64,000 nucleotides of DNA from Verrucomicrobiota bacterium (GTDB lineage: Bacteria > Verrucomicrobiota > Verrucomicrobiia > Methylacidiphilales > UBA1321): positions 1 to 64,000 of the forward strand of contig JABDHJ010000002.1 in assembly GCA_013285645.1 (NCBI GenBank), written 5' to 3'. This document shows positions 36,354 through 46,261 of the stretch, piece by piece. The translations under genes were made by a program, and so were the position numbers. The notes beneath the pieces are model-generated. The model ran no database searches. It was not told the DNA's origin and saw nothing but the letters and a program-made list of their open reading frames with translations. How positions within the stretch are numbered: position 1 is the stretch's first letter; every line of letters starts with the position of its first letter.

Positions 36354-36366
36354 TGTTACATTAACA
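36354..36366. promoter_or_regulatory. LacI-type operator, copy 5 (lyase side)
   Basis: TGTTA-CAT-TAACA lies 77 bases upstream of the lyase start and 69 bases from copy 4, centre to centre. The pair would allow two dimers or a loop across the divergent promoters. Confidence 0.7.
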
Positions 36367-36443
36367 GACGCAATCTACTGGCCCCGGTTGGCTTTAGGAT
36401 GGGAGTTTGGGCCGACAAAGTCTCTGTCATCCCCCCCATTCTT

Positions 36444-38396
36444 ATGCGCAAAGCTCTTTCCTTCTTTAATTATTCGATAGTCATCTTCCTATTGGCCGTC
36501 ATTCCTGTCTCGGCCTTTGGAGCCGTCCTGGCCACCGAAGTCCAGTTTCCTACGGACGCACCCGTCTGGAATGTTCGTGATTACGGTGCCAAGGGAGATG
36601 GAGTTTCCGACGATACCCAGGCTTTCCAGGCGGCTATCGCGAGCGCCTTGGACGCGCCCGGTCGATACGGTCGCGGCGGTGCAAGTCAAATTGTCTATGT
36701 CCCCAACGGCACTTATAAAATAACCGATACGCTCCAAAATATAATTCCCAATAACGGGAAACCGATCTGGCACGAGGGCTTTTATCTTCAGGGCCAAAGC
36801 GAGGCAGGCGCGGTTCTCCTTTTGCCCAATAGCTGCCCGGGATTCACCGATCCTGCCAAGCCAAAGCCGGTCATTCAGACAAAATCCCAGAACGGTGCTG
36901 TCGATGCGGCCTTCCGGCACTACGTTCGAAACCTGACGGTCGATATCGGCACGGGAAACTCAGGAGCGATCGGCATTGATTTTTTGGCCAACAATCGGGG
37001 TGGTCTTTATCATGTCACCATACAGTCGAGCGATCCCAACAAAATTGGAGTCAGCGGAGTCGCCATGGATGCGAGATATCCCGGCCCCGCCCTCCTCAAA
37101 TACGTTACAATCCGAGGATTTAACACCGGCATCTCGATGAACAATGTCTCCGAGTACGGCATGACTTTCGAGCATATTACTCTTCAGGATCAACTTGAGA
37201 CGGGCGTGTACCTCGGAGCTAATTCGGCGGTCATTCGCGAGTTGAACAGCACCAATAGCGTCCCGGTCGTTACCAATATACGCGGACACTTGGTGATATT
37301 AAATGGCACGTTTACTGGCGGCGTTGCCACGGCAACCGCCATCGACATGCGGGGCGCCGGACAGATTTATTGTCGAAATATCACTAGTAGTGGCTATGGA
37401 TCCGTCATCAACGAAAACGGTGGAAAGAACGTCCCAGGCAACGGCGCCATCCCTGTGACTATTGCAGAATACGTGTCATCCGGGCCTTATAAGGCATTTC
37501 CGAACAACAGCGATACCTCGTTAAATTTGCCGGTCAAGGAGACTCCTGACTTTAACTCCCTGGATATGACGCAATGGGCAAATGCCGCCCCGACCAAAGG
37601 TTTGCCCGATTGTCTTTCGTCTATTCAAGCGGCCATTGATTCGGGCAAGCCGATCGTCTATCTGCCATCGGGCACTTATTCGATTTCCAATACGATTATT
37701 CTCCGAGGGAGCGTCAAAAAGTTCATTGGCTTGTGCGCAGTCCTGCTTCCCACTCACGATTTCCCCAAAAACGCCCCATTGATTCAGTTCGATGGAGGCA
37801 CAGAGGATTTCACTATCATCCAGGATATCGCACTTGTCGGTAATGCGGTTGATTCCCATGAAAAGATTGCTACCGGAATCATGAATAACAGTGCCAAAAC
37901 CCTGGTGATTTCCAACTGCGATGTCGAAACCTATGACAACACTGCCACTGGTGTCGGTGACTTGTTTCTCGAAAACACCATCGGACCTATTCTTAACATC
38001 GACTTTCCTCAGCATGTCTGGGCACGACAGTTAAATATCGAAGGCAGCTCGGGTGCTCATATCACGAATAACGGGGGAACCCTCTGGCTTCTCGGTTATA
38101 AAACTGAAGGTTCACATCCGGCGGTAGAAGGGAACCTTCACACCCTTTTGGTCAATAACGGCGGAACTGTCGAATTGACCGGAGGCTTTTTCTACCCGAC
38201 TGGGAAATTTGCCCCAACCGTTCCCATGATCATCAATAAGGAAGGATCCATCAGCCTCAACTACAAAAAGGACGATGTAACCTCCCTCAATTATCCCGTT
38301 CAAATTGAAGATATCGAGTCAGGTGTTACGGTAGACTACCCTGCCACGAGCCTTCCCGGAGGCAACGATTGCCCGCTTTATAGCGGCCATCATTAG
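36444..38396 (+). CDS. Secreted pectate-lyase-superfamily beta-helix protein
   Basis: I begin at the ATG 36444, the start of a signal peptide (MRKALSFFNYSIVIFLLAVIPVSAFG). The 650-residue product then shows WNVRDYGAKGDGVSDDTQAFQ, the hallmark opening of Pectate_lyase_3 right-handed beta-helices. The motif is partly repeated in the second half (SIQAAIDSGKPIVYLPSGTY), so two beta-helix modules are joined. Such proteins include polygalacturonases, fucoidan-active and other uronan-degrading enzymes. It faces the fucosidase gene across two LacI-type operators and should act outside the cytoplasm on a fucose-containing polysaccharide. The exact bond cleaved is unknown. Confidence 0.83.
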   Translation: MRKALSFFNYSIVIFLLAVIPVSAFGAVLATEVQFPTDAPVWNVRDYGAKGDGVSDDTQAFQAAIASALDAPGRYGRGGASQIVYVPNGTYKITDTLQNIIPNNGKPIWHEGFYLQGQSEAGAVLLLPNSCPGFTDPAKPKPVIQTKSQNGAVDAAFRHYVRNLTVDIGTGNSGAIGIDFLANNRGGLYHVTIQSSDPNKIGVSGVAMDARYPGPALLKYVTIRGFNTGISMNNVSEYGMTFEHITLQDQLETGVYLGANSAVIRELNSTNSVPVVTNIRGHLVILNGTFTGGVATATAIDMRGAGQIYCRNITSSGYGSVINENGGKNVPGNGAIPVTIAEYVSSGPYKAFPNNSDTSLNLPVKETPDFNSLDMTQWANAAPTKGLPDCLSSIQAAIDSGKPIVYLPSGTYSISNTIILRGSVKKFIGLCAVLLPTHDFPKNAPLIQFDGGTEDFTIIQDIALVGNAVDSHEKIATGIMNNSAKTLVISNCDVETYDNTATGVGDLFLENTIGPILNIDFPQHVWARQLNIEGSSGAHITNNGGTLWLLGYKTEGSHPAVEGNLHTLLVNNGGTVELTGGFFYPTGKFAPTVPMIINKEGSISLNYKKDDVTSLNYPVQIEDIESGVTVDYPATSLPGGNDCPLYSGHH

Positions 38397-38576
38397 GGAA
38401 TCGAAAATTCAAAGGCTGAACCGCTCGAAAATAGGAGCTTGGGCTTGTGATCCCTTTGAGCTTTCCGATCGCTCGAAAGCTCCTGAATATCTATCCAGAT
38501 TGAATGACCTGAAGAAATGCCTCGAGCATTGGAAAAGCACATCTGTCCTTTAACGACTCGATACGTGAACGGCCTC

Positions 38577-39497
38577 TCAGTCGATTGTCGCTGGGCTTGC
38601 ACGGGACAGGCGCCGACTAGAATAAGCAGACCGAAAATCACTGGGGGAACAATTGAACCGTCGGCGGAAATTTCGCGAAAAGTGGAGAGAGTCCAAATAC
38701 CCTACCGTAGCAGCAACCGACTTGATGGATGAGGTGGAAGAAAGGAGCAATTCAACCGCCCGATTCATGCGACAGGTGTCAATATACCGATGCGGTGAAG
38801 GTAATTTGAACTGCTTGAAGATACGGCAAATATAACTGCGATCCAGATGCACCGCCTGGCCTAGCGTCTCAAGATTGTGAATCTCGGAACAATTCCTTTC
38901 GATAAAATGGCGGCACCGCTCGACATGATCGTGCAATTGAACGGACAGCTGGGGCACCTGCGCGGCGACCTCCGTTGTCTTGATTAAAATGAGATTGAGA
39001 TAAGCCGCGCAAACGGCCTGACGATTTGGGAGGTTCTTTCTTCCCGCCGCGATCAATTGCTCGCAAAGACCAGCCAGATGGTCCATCTCCGAAATACGGC
39101 GAATTTCCCCCGGCGCAAGAATTCCGGAATGAAATATTTTTTTGGCATTTCCAAAAAACTCGATGAAATACTTGAGCATGGGCGCTGTGGGATCAGTCCG
39201 AATCATCACCGGCATTCCGGGGCCGTAGAGAAAAATGTGGCCGGGCAAAAGCTGGTGTGATTCGCCATCCAGAACCAGTTTTCCCCGTCCACCGACCACG
39301 AGTTCCAGCGTGAAACACGGAAAATTATTCCGTTCAATGAGATAGTCAGGCAGGCAGCGCTCCCGTCCCGCACCAGCTACGCGAACTTGCCTGCTCGCAT
39401 AAACCGATGGCTCCAAATAACAAATCGCCTCGTCGGTCACCTGGGTGCTGGTCGGCGGAATAACAATGCGTTCAAGTCTGTCCATAAATAAAACCAT
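38577..39497 (-). CDS. AraC-family transcriptional regulator
   Basis: The 306-residue protein has an N-terminal cupin-type sensing region ([18 protein letters not shown]) and a C-terminal AraC domain from about 200. The latter shows [23 protein letters not shown] and [21 protein letters not shown] plus the NCSPSDFR variant of the family end motif. It is divergent from the fucose-isomerase-family gene with 111 bases between starts, which suggests sugar-dependent activation of that gene. No LacI-type palindrome occurs in this gap, so this pair may be a separate control unit. The small frame 38393-38641 overlapping its end is a shadow. Confidence 0.88.
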   Translation of the reverse strand: MVLFMDRLERIVIPPTSTQVTDEAICYLEPSVYASRQVRVAGAGRERCLPDYLIERNNFPCFTLELVVGGRGKLVLDGESHQLLPGHIFLYGPGMPVMIRTDPTAPMLKYFIEFFGNAKKIFHSGILAPGEIRRISEMDHLAGLCEQLIAAGRKNLPNRQAVCAAYLNLILIKTTEVAAQVPQLSVQLHDHVERCRHFIERNCSEIHNLETLGQAVHLDRSYICRIFKQFKLPSPHRYIDTCRMNRAVELLLSSTSSIKSVAATVGYLDSLHFSRNFRRRFNCSPSDFRSAYSSRRLSRASPATID

Positions 39498-39608
39498 CTA
39501 ATAGAGCTATTCCGTCTTTCATTGCGGACGATAGTATCCATGTATCCGGCAATTCTGTCTATTCCTCTTGTAGCTGTTGCACCGTATATAATTGCACACC
39601 CAACTTAT

Positions 39609-41210
39609 ATGAAGAAACCCATCTACCTCGTCGCCAGCGGAGATCTTCGCCTTACCGCCAATCAAAAATGTCAGGATGCCCAAGCTGCCTTGGAAAAGGA
39701 TCTGATCACGGCCATTGAAAAGGAAGGCTACACGGTCAAACGCGCCCACCCCTACGACAAGACGAAGCAGCACGGATTCATCGATAGTCAGAAATACGGC
39801 ATGGAAGTTTTCCGAAATATACCAGCCAATGCTCCATTGATCGTCGCCGAAGCCGTCTGGCAATACAGTCACCATCTCTTGGCGGGACTGACGACCCATC
39901 GGGGGCCCATTCTTACCGTCGCCAATTGGAGCGGCACGTGGCCCGGTCTCGTCGGCATGCTTAATCTTAATGGTTCACTGACCAAGGCCGGGATCAACTA
40001 CAGCACCCTCTGGAGCGAAGACTTTACCGACGCTCTTTTTCTGAAGGGCCTTCGGTCTTGGCTCAAGACCGGAAAGGTCAAGCACGATACCTCGCACGTC
40101 AAAGCCATCAAGAAAGTCAAAGTTCCCTCGGCAGCAGCGAAAATCGGCCGCGCCTTTGCTCAATGCCTCAAGCGCGACAAGCTCATCATGGGCGTTTTCG
40201 ATGAAGGCTGCATGGGCATGTTCAACGCCATTATCCCGGATGAACTTCTCCACCCGACCGGTGTCTTCAAGGAGCGACTCAGCCAATCCTCACTTTACGC
40301 AAAGATGCAAACGGTCAAGGATGCCGAGGCCCGCGCGGTCTACCAGTGGCTGTTGGCTCGTGGAATGACTTTTCAACTCGGAACCGACGAGGTGACGGAG
40401 CTGACCGAAGCGCAGGTCCTCCAACAATGTAAGATGTATATTGCTGCCGTGCGGATTGCGGCGGAGTTTGGCGCGGAGACAATCGGTATTCAATACCAGC
40501 AGGGACTCAAGGATCTTGCCCCAGCGTCCGATCTCGTTGAGGGTCTGCTCAACAACGTGCAACGCCCTCCGGTTTATGCCGAGGCGACGGGCAAGGAGCT
40601 TTTCAAGGGTGAAGCACTTCCTCATTTCAATGAGGTCGATGAGTGCGCTGGACTCGACGGTGTCATCACCTACAAACTCTGGCGCGAACTCGGCTATGCG
40701 CCGGAAAATACGCTCCACGATATTCGCTGGGGTCGGCAGTACAAGGACAAGGAACTTGATGCCTATGTCTGGGTATTCCTTATCTCCGGGGCAGCACCGC
40801 CGGAACATTTCATCGGCGGATTCAAAGGTACTTCGAGCGAACGCCAGCCTTCGATGTACTTCAAACTTGGCGGAGGTACCGTCAAAGGCATCAGCAAACC
40901 CGGCTGGATCGTCTGGAGCCGTGTATTCGTGGAAGACGGCAAGCTCAAGTTCGACACCGGCCTGGCCGAAGTCGTCAAATTGCCCAAGGTGGAAACGGAC
41001 GATCGCTGGAACCTCACAACTTCGCAGTGGCCCATCATGCATGCGGTATTGCAAGGGATATCGCGCGATCAAATGATGGCCCGTCATAAAAGCAACCACA
41101 TCCAGGTCGTCTACGCACCGGACAAGGCCGGGGCCAAGCATGGCCTCTTTGTCAAAGCCGCCGCGATGGCAGAACTGGGATTGGATGTTTCCGTTTGCGG
41201 AAAAGTATAA
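39609..41210 (+). CDS. L-fucose/L-arabinose isomerase-family protein
   Basis: I begin at the ATG 39609 ([19 protein letters not shown]), which gives 533 residues. Earlier codons in the track frame look like untranslated leader. The protein has the general plan of the fucose/arabinose isomerase superfamily: an N-terminal Rossmann-like part with an FDEGCMGM acidic block (near residue 197), and a C-terminal beta-barrel. L-fucose isomerase converts L-fucose to L-fuculose, which would follow directly from the GH29 fucosidase upstream. The family also holds members of unproven specificity, so the substrate is inferred from context. It is divergent from an AraC regulator. Confidence 0.75.
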   Translation: MKKPIYLVASGDLRLTANQKCQDAQAALEKDLITAIEKEGYTVKRAHPYDKTKQHGFIDSQKYGMEVFRNIPANAPLIVAEAVWQYSHHLLAGLTTHRGPILTVANWSGTWPGLVGMLNLNGSLTKAGINYSTLWSEDFTDALFLKGLRSWLKTGKVKHDTSHVKAIKKVKVPSAAAKIGRAFAQCLKRDKLIMGVFDEGCMGMFNAIIPDELLHPTGVFKERLSQSSLYAKMQTVKDAEARAVYQWLLARGMTFQLGTDEVTELTEAQVLQQCKMYIAAVRIAAEFGAETIGIQYQQGLKDLAPASDLVEGLLNNVQRPPVYAEATGKELFKGEALPHFNEVDECAGLDGVITYKLWRELGYAPENTLHDIRWGRQYKDKELDAYVWVFLISGAAPPEHFIGGFKGTSSERQPSMYFKLGGGTVKGISKPGWIVWSRVFVEDGKLKFDTGLAEVVKLPKVETDDRWNLTTSQWPIMHAVLQGISRDQMMARHKSNHIQVVYAPDKAGAKHGLFVKAAAMAELGLDVSVCGKV

Positions 41211-41301
41211 ACCAAATTTTCACAAAAACTTTGCCCTGAAACCTCGTTAATTTAATGAATAATCTGGATGCGACATCCGCTGGATGTTGAGCGACAAATA
41301 A

Positions 41302-41769
41302 AAATGGATAGCCGATAACGAGTGGAAGGGGATGATCTTGATTGGTTATTACCTAGGCGCGCGAATAGGGGATAGCTCGCAGATGAGGTGGAGTTGCGTT
41401 GATTTTGAAGCTTCCACCATCACGTTTCGCCAACAGAAGAAAAAGCAGGGATCGAAAGCGAAGCCGGTTACGACGGTGCTAATGCCGGAACTCAGGGATT
41501 ACCTGATGACTCAACGGCAGGCTCGTAAAGTTGGCGAATTTGTACTTCCCAATTTGGCGAAGGAACCGGTTACGACGCGTGAAATTTGCCTGTACGAGAG
41601 ACCTTGGGTCGAAGAGGAGCCTAACTGGGCTCCGAGCTCCTTTGTGGAGAGAATAAGGCGTTGGTTCTCTGACACGGCAAATGGAAGTCTCCATAGGAGT
41701 GATCAGCCGCTCGAGCCTTTGCTTTTCCAGTCTCCATACAAGCTTGTTCTGCCCCGTGATAGCCTCTAA
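41302..41769 (+). pseudogene. Tyrosine recombinase fragment
   Basis: The frame opens without a start at DNEWKGMILIGYYLGARIGDSSQMRW, which is the first catalytic arginine block of tyrosine recombinases, and goes on with WSCVDFEASTITF. The usual HxxR and tyrosine blocks are missing: after VLMPELRDYL the sequence loses likeness and stops at 41769. Both ends are therefore gone. It probably remains from an older mobile element inserted here, next to the hipBA pair. Confidence 0.65.
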
Positions 41770-42170
41770 GCAGGGAAGTGTTGTTGGATACAGAAGTACT
41801 TCTTGAGTGTTCGTGGAGACAAAAATGAAGGGGCTTACTGCGTCTGCTTCAGCCAGAAGCCGGATAACGAAAAGACGCTCCATTTACCCTTTGTTTTTCT
41901 CCAAATGCGGCCATCTAGTGGGCAGCGACAGAGTTGTTTTGGAGTTTTCATACCTACAGGGTGTCAACAGAAGCCGCAGGGGTGTTGCGTTTGGCCTCAA
42001 ATAAAATGAAATTTTTATTCTGACGCGGATGATTGGGCTCGATATCCTAATTGGGCTTTCGGACATTAACCGTGCCTTTTTCGCGACCTTTCCTTCGAAG
42101 GAAATAGCGGTTACTTCAGAAATGTAGTAGGTGCGAATCCAATGCGATGCAACTCGCACGGTGGATATAA
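41770..42170. other. Non-coding spacer before hipBA
   Basis: The two overlapping track frames near 41803-42009 have no recognisable features. I see nothing definite in this stretch; it may hold further debris from the integrase-bearing element. Confidence 0.4.
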
Positions 42171-42186
42171 ACGCAAAAAATTGCGT
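42171..42186. promoter_or_regulatory. HipB operator candidate, distal
   Basis: ACGCAA-AAAA-TTGCGT is a perfect 6-bp-arm palindrome 40 bases upstream (centre to centre) of the second site. Both share GCAA-N4-TTGC. Confidence 0.5.
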
Positions 42187-42211
42187 ATTTATTGCTATTG
42201 GCGCTTAAATA

Positions 42212-42225
42212 TGCAATATTTTGCA
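42212..42225. promoter_or_regulatory. HipB operator candidate, proximal
   Basis: TGCAA-TATT-TTGCA sits directly before the antitoxin start, where binding would block transcription and translation initiation. It shares GCAA-N4-TTGC with the distal site. Confidence 0.5.
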
Positions 42226-42226
42226 C

Positions 42227-42511
42227 ATGGCTGTCTCATCTCATCTGCGTAGCTTGGCTGACCGCGTTCGCAAGGAACGCGAGATCCAAAAGTTAACCCA
42301 GCGGGAGGTAGCCCGTCGGGCGCAAATGTCGCTGCGATCTTACCAAGACTTCGAGTCGACCGGAAACATAGCCCTCAAAAAGCTGGCGGCCGTACTTTAT
42401 GTTCTAGGCCGGGAGAATGATTTGAGCGGGCTGGTTTCGGCACAGCCGAGCTACTCCTCGCTGGATGAGTTTGAGAAGAGCCGACCGGTGGGAGCCGGCA
42501 ATCGGCCATGA
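42227..42511 (+). CDS. hipB: HipB-like XRE-family antitoxin
   Basis: The product of about 94 residues is a short helix-turn-helix protein: RVRKEREIQKLTQREVARRAQMSLRSYQDFES is a typical Cro/CI fold (residues about 12-60). I prefer the ATG at 42227; a TTG six bases earlier is the track start. Its end overlaps the start of the kinase gene by four bases, the arrangement of hipBA operons. It would neutralise the toxin and repress its own promoter at the two GCAA-N4-TTGC palindromes upstream. Confidence 0.8.
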   Translation: MAVSSHLRSLADRVRKEREIQKLTQREVARRAQMSLRSYQDFESTGNIALKKLAAVLYVLGRENDLSGLVSAQPSYSSLDEFEKSRPVGAGNRP

Positions 42512-43755
42512 AGAGAGTCACCGTTCGCTATCACGGGCAGGACGTGGGTGAGATCGGCACCAATGGCCGTGACACTCTCTTCTTTTACAGTGGAGCTTGG
42601 CTCCAGTCGGGTATCGAACTTTCCCCCCGCCTGATGCAATTGCGTCGAGAACCCTATCCAGGTAACGATCCCGACTTTTATCGATTGCCTCCACTTCTTG
42701 CCGATTCACTACCCGATCGCTATGCCCGGCAAGTGATGAAGGCCTGGTTTGAAAAACACCAGGGTGCGGGTTACGTACCAACACCCGTGGAGCAACTGGC
42801 CTATGTGGGCGAACGCGGACTGGGAGCACTGACCTATCATCCCAGTGTCGATGACTTCCCCAAGGCGCTTCTCCGTAACCTGGACCTGAGGCAACAGGAA
42901 AAATTGGCCCAGTCCCGGCTCGCGAAGCCCAGCGCCAAGTTCATTGAGCAAATGCGCCAGGGAGTTGGCTCCGTGGGCGGCCGCTATCCCAAGATTATCT
43001 GTGCCGAGAATCCGAAGACAGGTGAACTTTACGAAGACGATCCTCGCTTGGAAGGAAGCTTTCGGCGCTGGATCATCAAATTTTTCCAAGAGGAGACTCC
43101 TTATGGCTGCCAGACTGAATGGGCCTTTGCGCAAATGGCTCGTAAGTCGGGCATTGTCGTCCCAGAAACGCGACTTTTTCAGAGCATGGAAGGCCGTTCC
43201 CGGCGGATTCATTTCGGCATCGAACGTTTTGACTGGATCGGTGGCGAGCGGGTTCATGTTGCTTCCTTGGCCGCGCTGACCGGTCGACCTTCATCTGACA
43301 CTTCATTTGATTACCGGGACTTCCTCTCCTTTACCCTCGAATTGACCCGAGATCTCCAGGAGGTCGCGGAAGTGTTTCGCCGGATGGTCTTCAACATCGC
43401 CGTGGGCAATGCGGACGATCATACCAAGAACCACGCCTACCGCTATCGGAACGGGCGCTGGACCTTGTCCCCAGCTTACGATGTCACCTTTTGCCCGGGA
43501 ACTCCCGGAGCGCCAACCGTACGCGCCATGCCGGTTGGTGGGACGGGATTGGACATCACCCGGAATCAGGTTCTGGAACTGGGCGATGAAGCCAGCCTCA
43601 AGAAATCGAGCTGTCGCACGATCATTAACGAAGTGTGCCAGACTTTATCCAAGGCCGATACCTACTTGGAAGCCGCCAGAATTCCGAAGGCACAACGCAA
43701 GCGGTTACTCGATTATTTCATCGAGACGATCGGACACTTATCGTCCCTTAAATGA
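42508..43755 (+). CDS. hipA: HipA-family serine/threonine kinase toxin
   Basis: The 415-residue protein matches HipA: an N-terminal HipA-like module (GQDVGEIGTN..., with PPLLADSLPDRY) and a kinase-like C-terminal domain. It has a P-loop-like GVGSVGGRYPK, the catalytic NADDHTKNHA (near residue 302), and SPAYDVT at the metal-binding site, so it should be active. HipA toxins phosphorylate a translation factor such as a glutamyl-tRNA synthetase and cause dormancy. It is encoded directly with its HipB partner and follows a region of integrase debris, as expected for a mobile toxin-antitoxin module. Confidence 0.9.
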   Translation: MKRVTVRYHGQDVGEIGTNGRDTLFFYSGAWLQSGIELSPRLMQLRREPYPGNDPDFYRLPPLLADSLPDRYARQVMKAWFEKHQGAGYVPTPVEQLAYVGERGLGALTYHPSVDDFPKALLRNLDLRQQEKLAQSRLAKPSAKFIEQMRQGVGSVGGRYPKIICAENPKTGELYEDDPRLEGSFRRWIIKFFQEETPYGCQTEWAFAQMARKSGIVVPETRLFQSMEGRSRRIHFGIERFDWIGGERVHVASLAALTGRPSSDTSFDYRDFLSFTLELTRDLQEVAEVFRRMVFNIAVGNADDHTKNHAYRYRNGRWTLSPAYDVTFCPGTPGAPTVRAMPVGGTGLDITRNQVLELGDEASLKKSSCRTIINEVCQTLSKADTYLEAARIPKAQRKRLLDYFIETIGHLSSLK

Positions 43756-44203
43756 CATAACTAGCCTTTCCTTGGATTGATTGGTCATCCTCGACCAAGC
43801 TTGGATCTTCGCCGCATCCACAGAACCTTTCATTCCTGGGAGCAGGCTAATATGTGAATTGCCAGTAACACGGAAATTGCCGTCGATGAGGGCCGTAAGC
43901 AGCAGTACAATCGGTCTGGTGAGTATGTTGTCCATAGTTCTTCTGCGTCTGTGGACTTATAAATCACCCTTTTCAAGCTAAGCGCCGCCACCGCACCGTA
44001 AGAAAAATTTCCAATAAGATGTGTCCGCATGCGCTATACTTCTTTTAGCACCTCCTGAACCCTGAACAGTTAAACATGAACCTGGCTCTTTCAAAACATA
44101 TCCCCTTGGAAGGAAGCCGCTATAATCCGGAAGCGAATTCAGCAACCCCTTCGCGTCTATTTCGGCATGGCGACCGCTTGGTCTCACAAAACGAAAGAAA
44201 GCC
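43756..44203. other. Intergenic spacer
   Basis: Short frames in this gap (for example 44076-44258) have no family features and cross in several directions. I see no RNA gene or clear repeat. The promoter of the following small gene should lie near its right end. Confidence 0.4.
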
Positions 44204-44659
44204 ATGCTTCACAATCATGCTTCCGCTGTTGCTGGCGGACACGAAGCTCCCGAACTGATCCGTATCCTCACCAGCCAACCCGATGGTCCGTTGCGAAACC
44301 AACTGCTCAAGACAATCCAGCAGGAGGAGACTATTCGGTCGTTATCATGGGACGTTATTGAGGAGGAGGTCGCCCTCTTGGCACGTGGCGCTCCTGCCTT
44401 CATCCGTCCACCAAAACCGGGAGAACGGTGTCCCCACACCGGCTTGAGTCGGACCGGCCTGATGGAGTTGATCACTCCGTGCTCTCGGAACGATCATCAA
44501 CCGCCAGTGAAAGCTATCCTCAAACGCAGTCATCCACTCGCAAAGCGAGGCGTCTGGTATGTTCCTGCGCGGAACCTTTTCCGCTACCTTCTCATGCAAG
44601 GCGAATGCTCACGCGAGAATTTCCTGGCCATGCGTGAAGCGAGGAAAAAAGCGGACTAA
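44204..44659 (+). CDS. Hypothetical protein with a possible excisionase-like end
   Basis: The 151-residue protein has no recognised domain in its first two thirds. Near the end, HPLAKRGVWYVPARNLFRYL looks like the wing segment of MerR/excisionase-type DNA-binding proteins (a basic residue, then a tyrosine/arginine strand and helix), similar to the small excisionase-like gene at 46262. GAAAGAAAG precedes the ATG. It lies between hipBA and the integrase module, so it may be a regulatory part of the mobile element. The function is uncertain. Confidence 0.5.
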   Translation: MLHNHASAVAGGHEAPELIRILTSQPDGPLRNQLLKTIQQEETIRSLSWDVIEEEVALLARGAPAFIRPPKPGERCPHTGLSRTGLMELITPCSRNDHQPPVKAILKRSHPLAKRGVWYVPARNLFRYLLMQGECSRENFLAMREARKKAD

Positions 44660-44966
44660 CAACTCGCCTTTGCTTGGGAAAAAATAGTGACGTTTCGTCT
44701 GCGTAAAAGGTACGCAGGCGGAACCTGCTTACGATTACAAAGCGAGAAACACGTCTGCGTCATTGCCAGGCATCGACGGTGGTTTTAGTAGTCTTTTAGC
44801 AATTTGGACCAAGCCCGAGGTCCAAAATCCCACTTAACCTGTTGTGACAGAGAGAAGGGGAGCGGGTGACGAGACTCGAATTCGTTACCGCTACCTCTGG
44901 TGGGATGGCTCCCACCCATACGGTGCCAACTAGCTGCCACCGATTCCGGGAAGTTCCGGTAAAATC
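44660..44966. other. Putative attachment region before the integrase
   Basis: The gap holds a perfect 7-bp hairpin, CTGCGTA-AAAGG-TACGCAG (44699-44717), and the tRNA-end-like sequence at 44860-44884, about 80 bases before the integrase start. Integrases of tRNA-targeting elements often sit beside their att site in this way. Confidence 0.5.
44860..44884 (-). repeat. tRNA-3'-end-like sequence, possible att site (copy 2)
   Basis: The minus strand reads TTCGAGT-CTCGT-CACCCGCTC, like the 3' end of a tRNA. It matches 14680-14704 at 22 of 25 bases in direct orientation. Being next to the integrase supports an att function; no complete tRNA gene is present at either copy. Confidence 0.5.
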
Positions 44967-46160
44967 ATGTTCGTGGCACGCAGAGGGAATCCATATCGAG
45001 CACCGAAGGTATACAAGGCCCACAAGCCTCTGGCGGATGGTCGTGTCTTGACCCAGTGGGTTGTTGATATGCGCCTGCATGACGGCAAGCGTCGTCGTCT
45101 CTTTTTCGATTCTGAATCCGAGGCCAACATTGCGGCCAAAGTCGAGACAAACAAACTCGCCAATGAGGGGCTCCGCGCCTCTCAAATAGAACCAGGGCTA
45201 CGAGAGGAAGCCATCAAGTGCAAAGACCTCCTAAACGGGCTTGGAGCGACCCTTGAGGATGCTGTCAGGTTCTTTCTGGCCAATCGTCCCACTACCGACA
45301 TGAAAACGCTGGAGGATGCCATCGAACACTTTATTTCTAGCCGTAGAGCCAAGGTGAATCGTTCCCGCTCAGTGGCAACGTATAAAGGACATCTAAAGGC
45401 GTTCAAAGCTGAAAAATACGGACGCGTACAAATCCATGAAATTACGACGCAAAAGATCGAAATTTATTTTGAATCTCAGAAATTCGCTGCGAAAACGAGA
45501 AATAACCACCTCGGGACATTGAAAACGTTTTTCTTGTACTGCACCAAACGAGGGTGGTGTCCGCGAAATCCGGCTGAACCACTGGAAAAAGCGAAGATTC
45601 CTCGTAAGCGTCCCGTTGTCTTTACCCCTGCCGAGGCACGAGCCCTAATGACAGCCGCCTTCACGCACTATCTGGATACGCTGGCAATCATAGCCATCGG
45701 TCTGTTTTCCGGGGTGCGCTCCTGCGAATTGATGAAATTGGAAGTACACATGATCAAGGTTGTCCAACGAGTCATCGACATTCCGGCGGAGATCAGCAAA
45801 ACCGGTCAGAGACGCCTAGTGCCGATATCCGACAACCTTGCGGCATGGCTGGCGCTGGCCCAGTTGCCTAAAGAGGGAAAGATCTTTGCACATGGGCAAA
45901 ATGCTTTTTACAAAAATTATGTAGCGATACGTGCCGCAGCCGATGTGCAAAAGAAAGCCAACGGAATGAGGCATAGCTTTGCTACCTATCATCTTGCTCG
46001 TCACTCAAACGCAGGACTGACCTCGCGGGCCTGTGGCCACAGTATCGCTATTCTCGTACGAGACTATGATGCCGTGGCAACGCAAGAGGAAGGCGAAGCA
46101 TATGCATCCATCTTCCCTGATGAGGAAAGTAAGGTCATCCAGATGGCAGCGGTCGCCTGA
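44967..46160 (+). CDS. Tyrosine recombinase/integrase (phage-type)
   Basis: The 397-residue protein has an N-terminal arm-binding-like region, a SAM-like core-binding domain (about 110-200) and a catalytic domain. Catalytic residues visible are the arginine in LFSGVRSCEL (near 249), RHSFAT (near 334), the histidine in CGHS (near 356) and the tyrosine in RDYDAV (near 365), so the enzyme looks intact. It would integrate and excise the element carrying the following replication, mobilisation and defence genes. A tRNA-end-like sequence lies just upstream. Confidence 0.88.
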   Translation: MFVARRGNPYRAPKVYKAHKPLADGRVLTQWVVDMRLHDGKRRRLFFDSESEANIAAKVETNKLANEGLRASQIEPGLREEAIKCKDLLNGLGATLEDAVRFFLANRPTTDMKTLEDAIEHFISSRRAKVNRSRSVATYKGHLKAFKAEKYGRVQIHEITTQKIEIYFESQKFAAKTRNNHLGTLKTFFLYCTKRGWCPRNPAEPLEKAKIPRKRPVVFTPAEARALMTAAFTHYLDTLAIIAIGLFSGVRSCELMKLEVHMIKVVQRVIDIPAEISKTGQRRLVPISDNLAAWLALAQLPKEGKIFAHGQNAFYKNYVAIRAAADVQKKANGMRHSFATYHLARHSNAGLTSRACGHSIAILVRDYDAVATQEEGEAYASIFPDEESKVIQMAAVA

Positions 46161-46261
46161 CAAGAGGTGGGTTATGCCTGGTCAACGGGTAATAAGTCAC
46201 GAAAGGTCAGGCAATGCAAAATAGGGCCAACAGAATTTAAAGCAGGCCTCATACTGAAGGC

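Noticed and set aside
38393-38641. 82-residue minus-strand frame with a signal-peptide-like start
   Set aside because: It overlaps the end of an intact AraC gene and its later part is featureless; coincidence is more likely.
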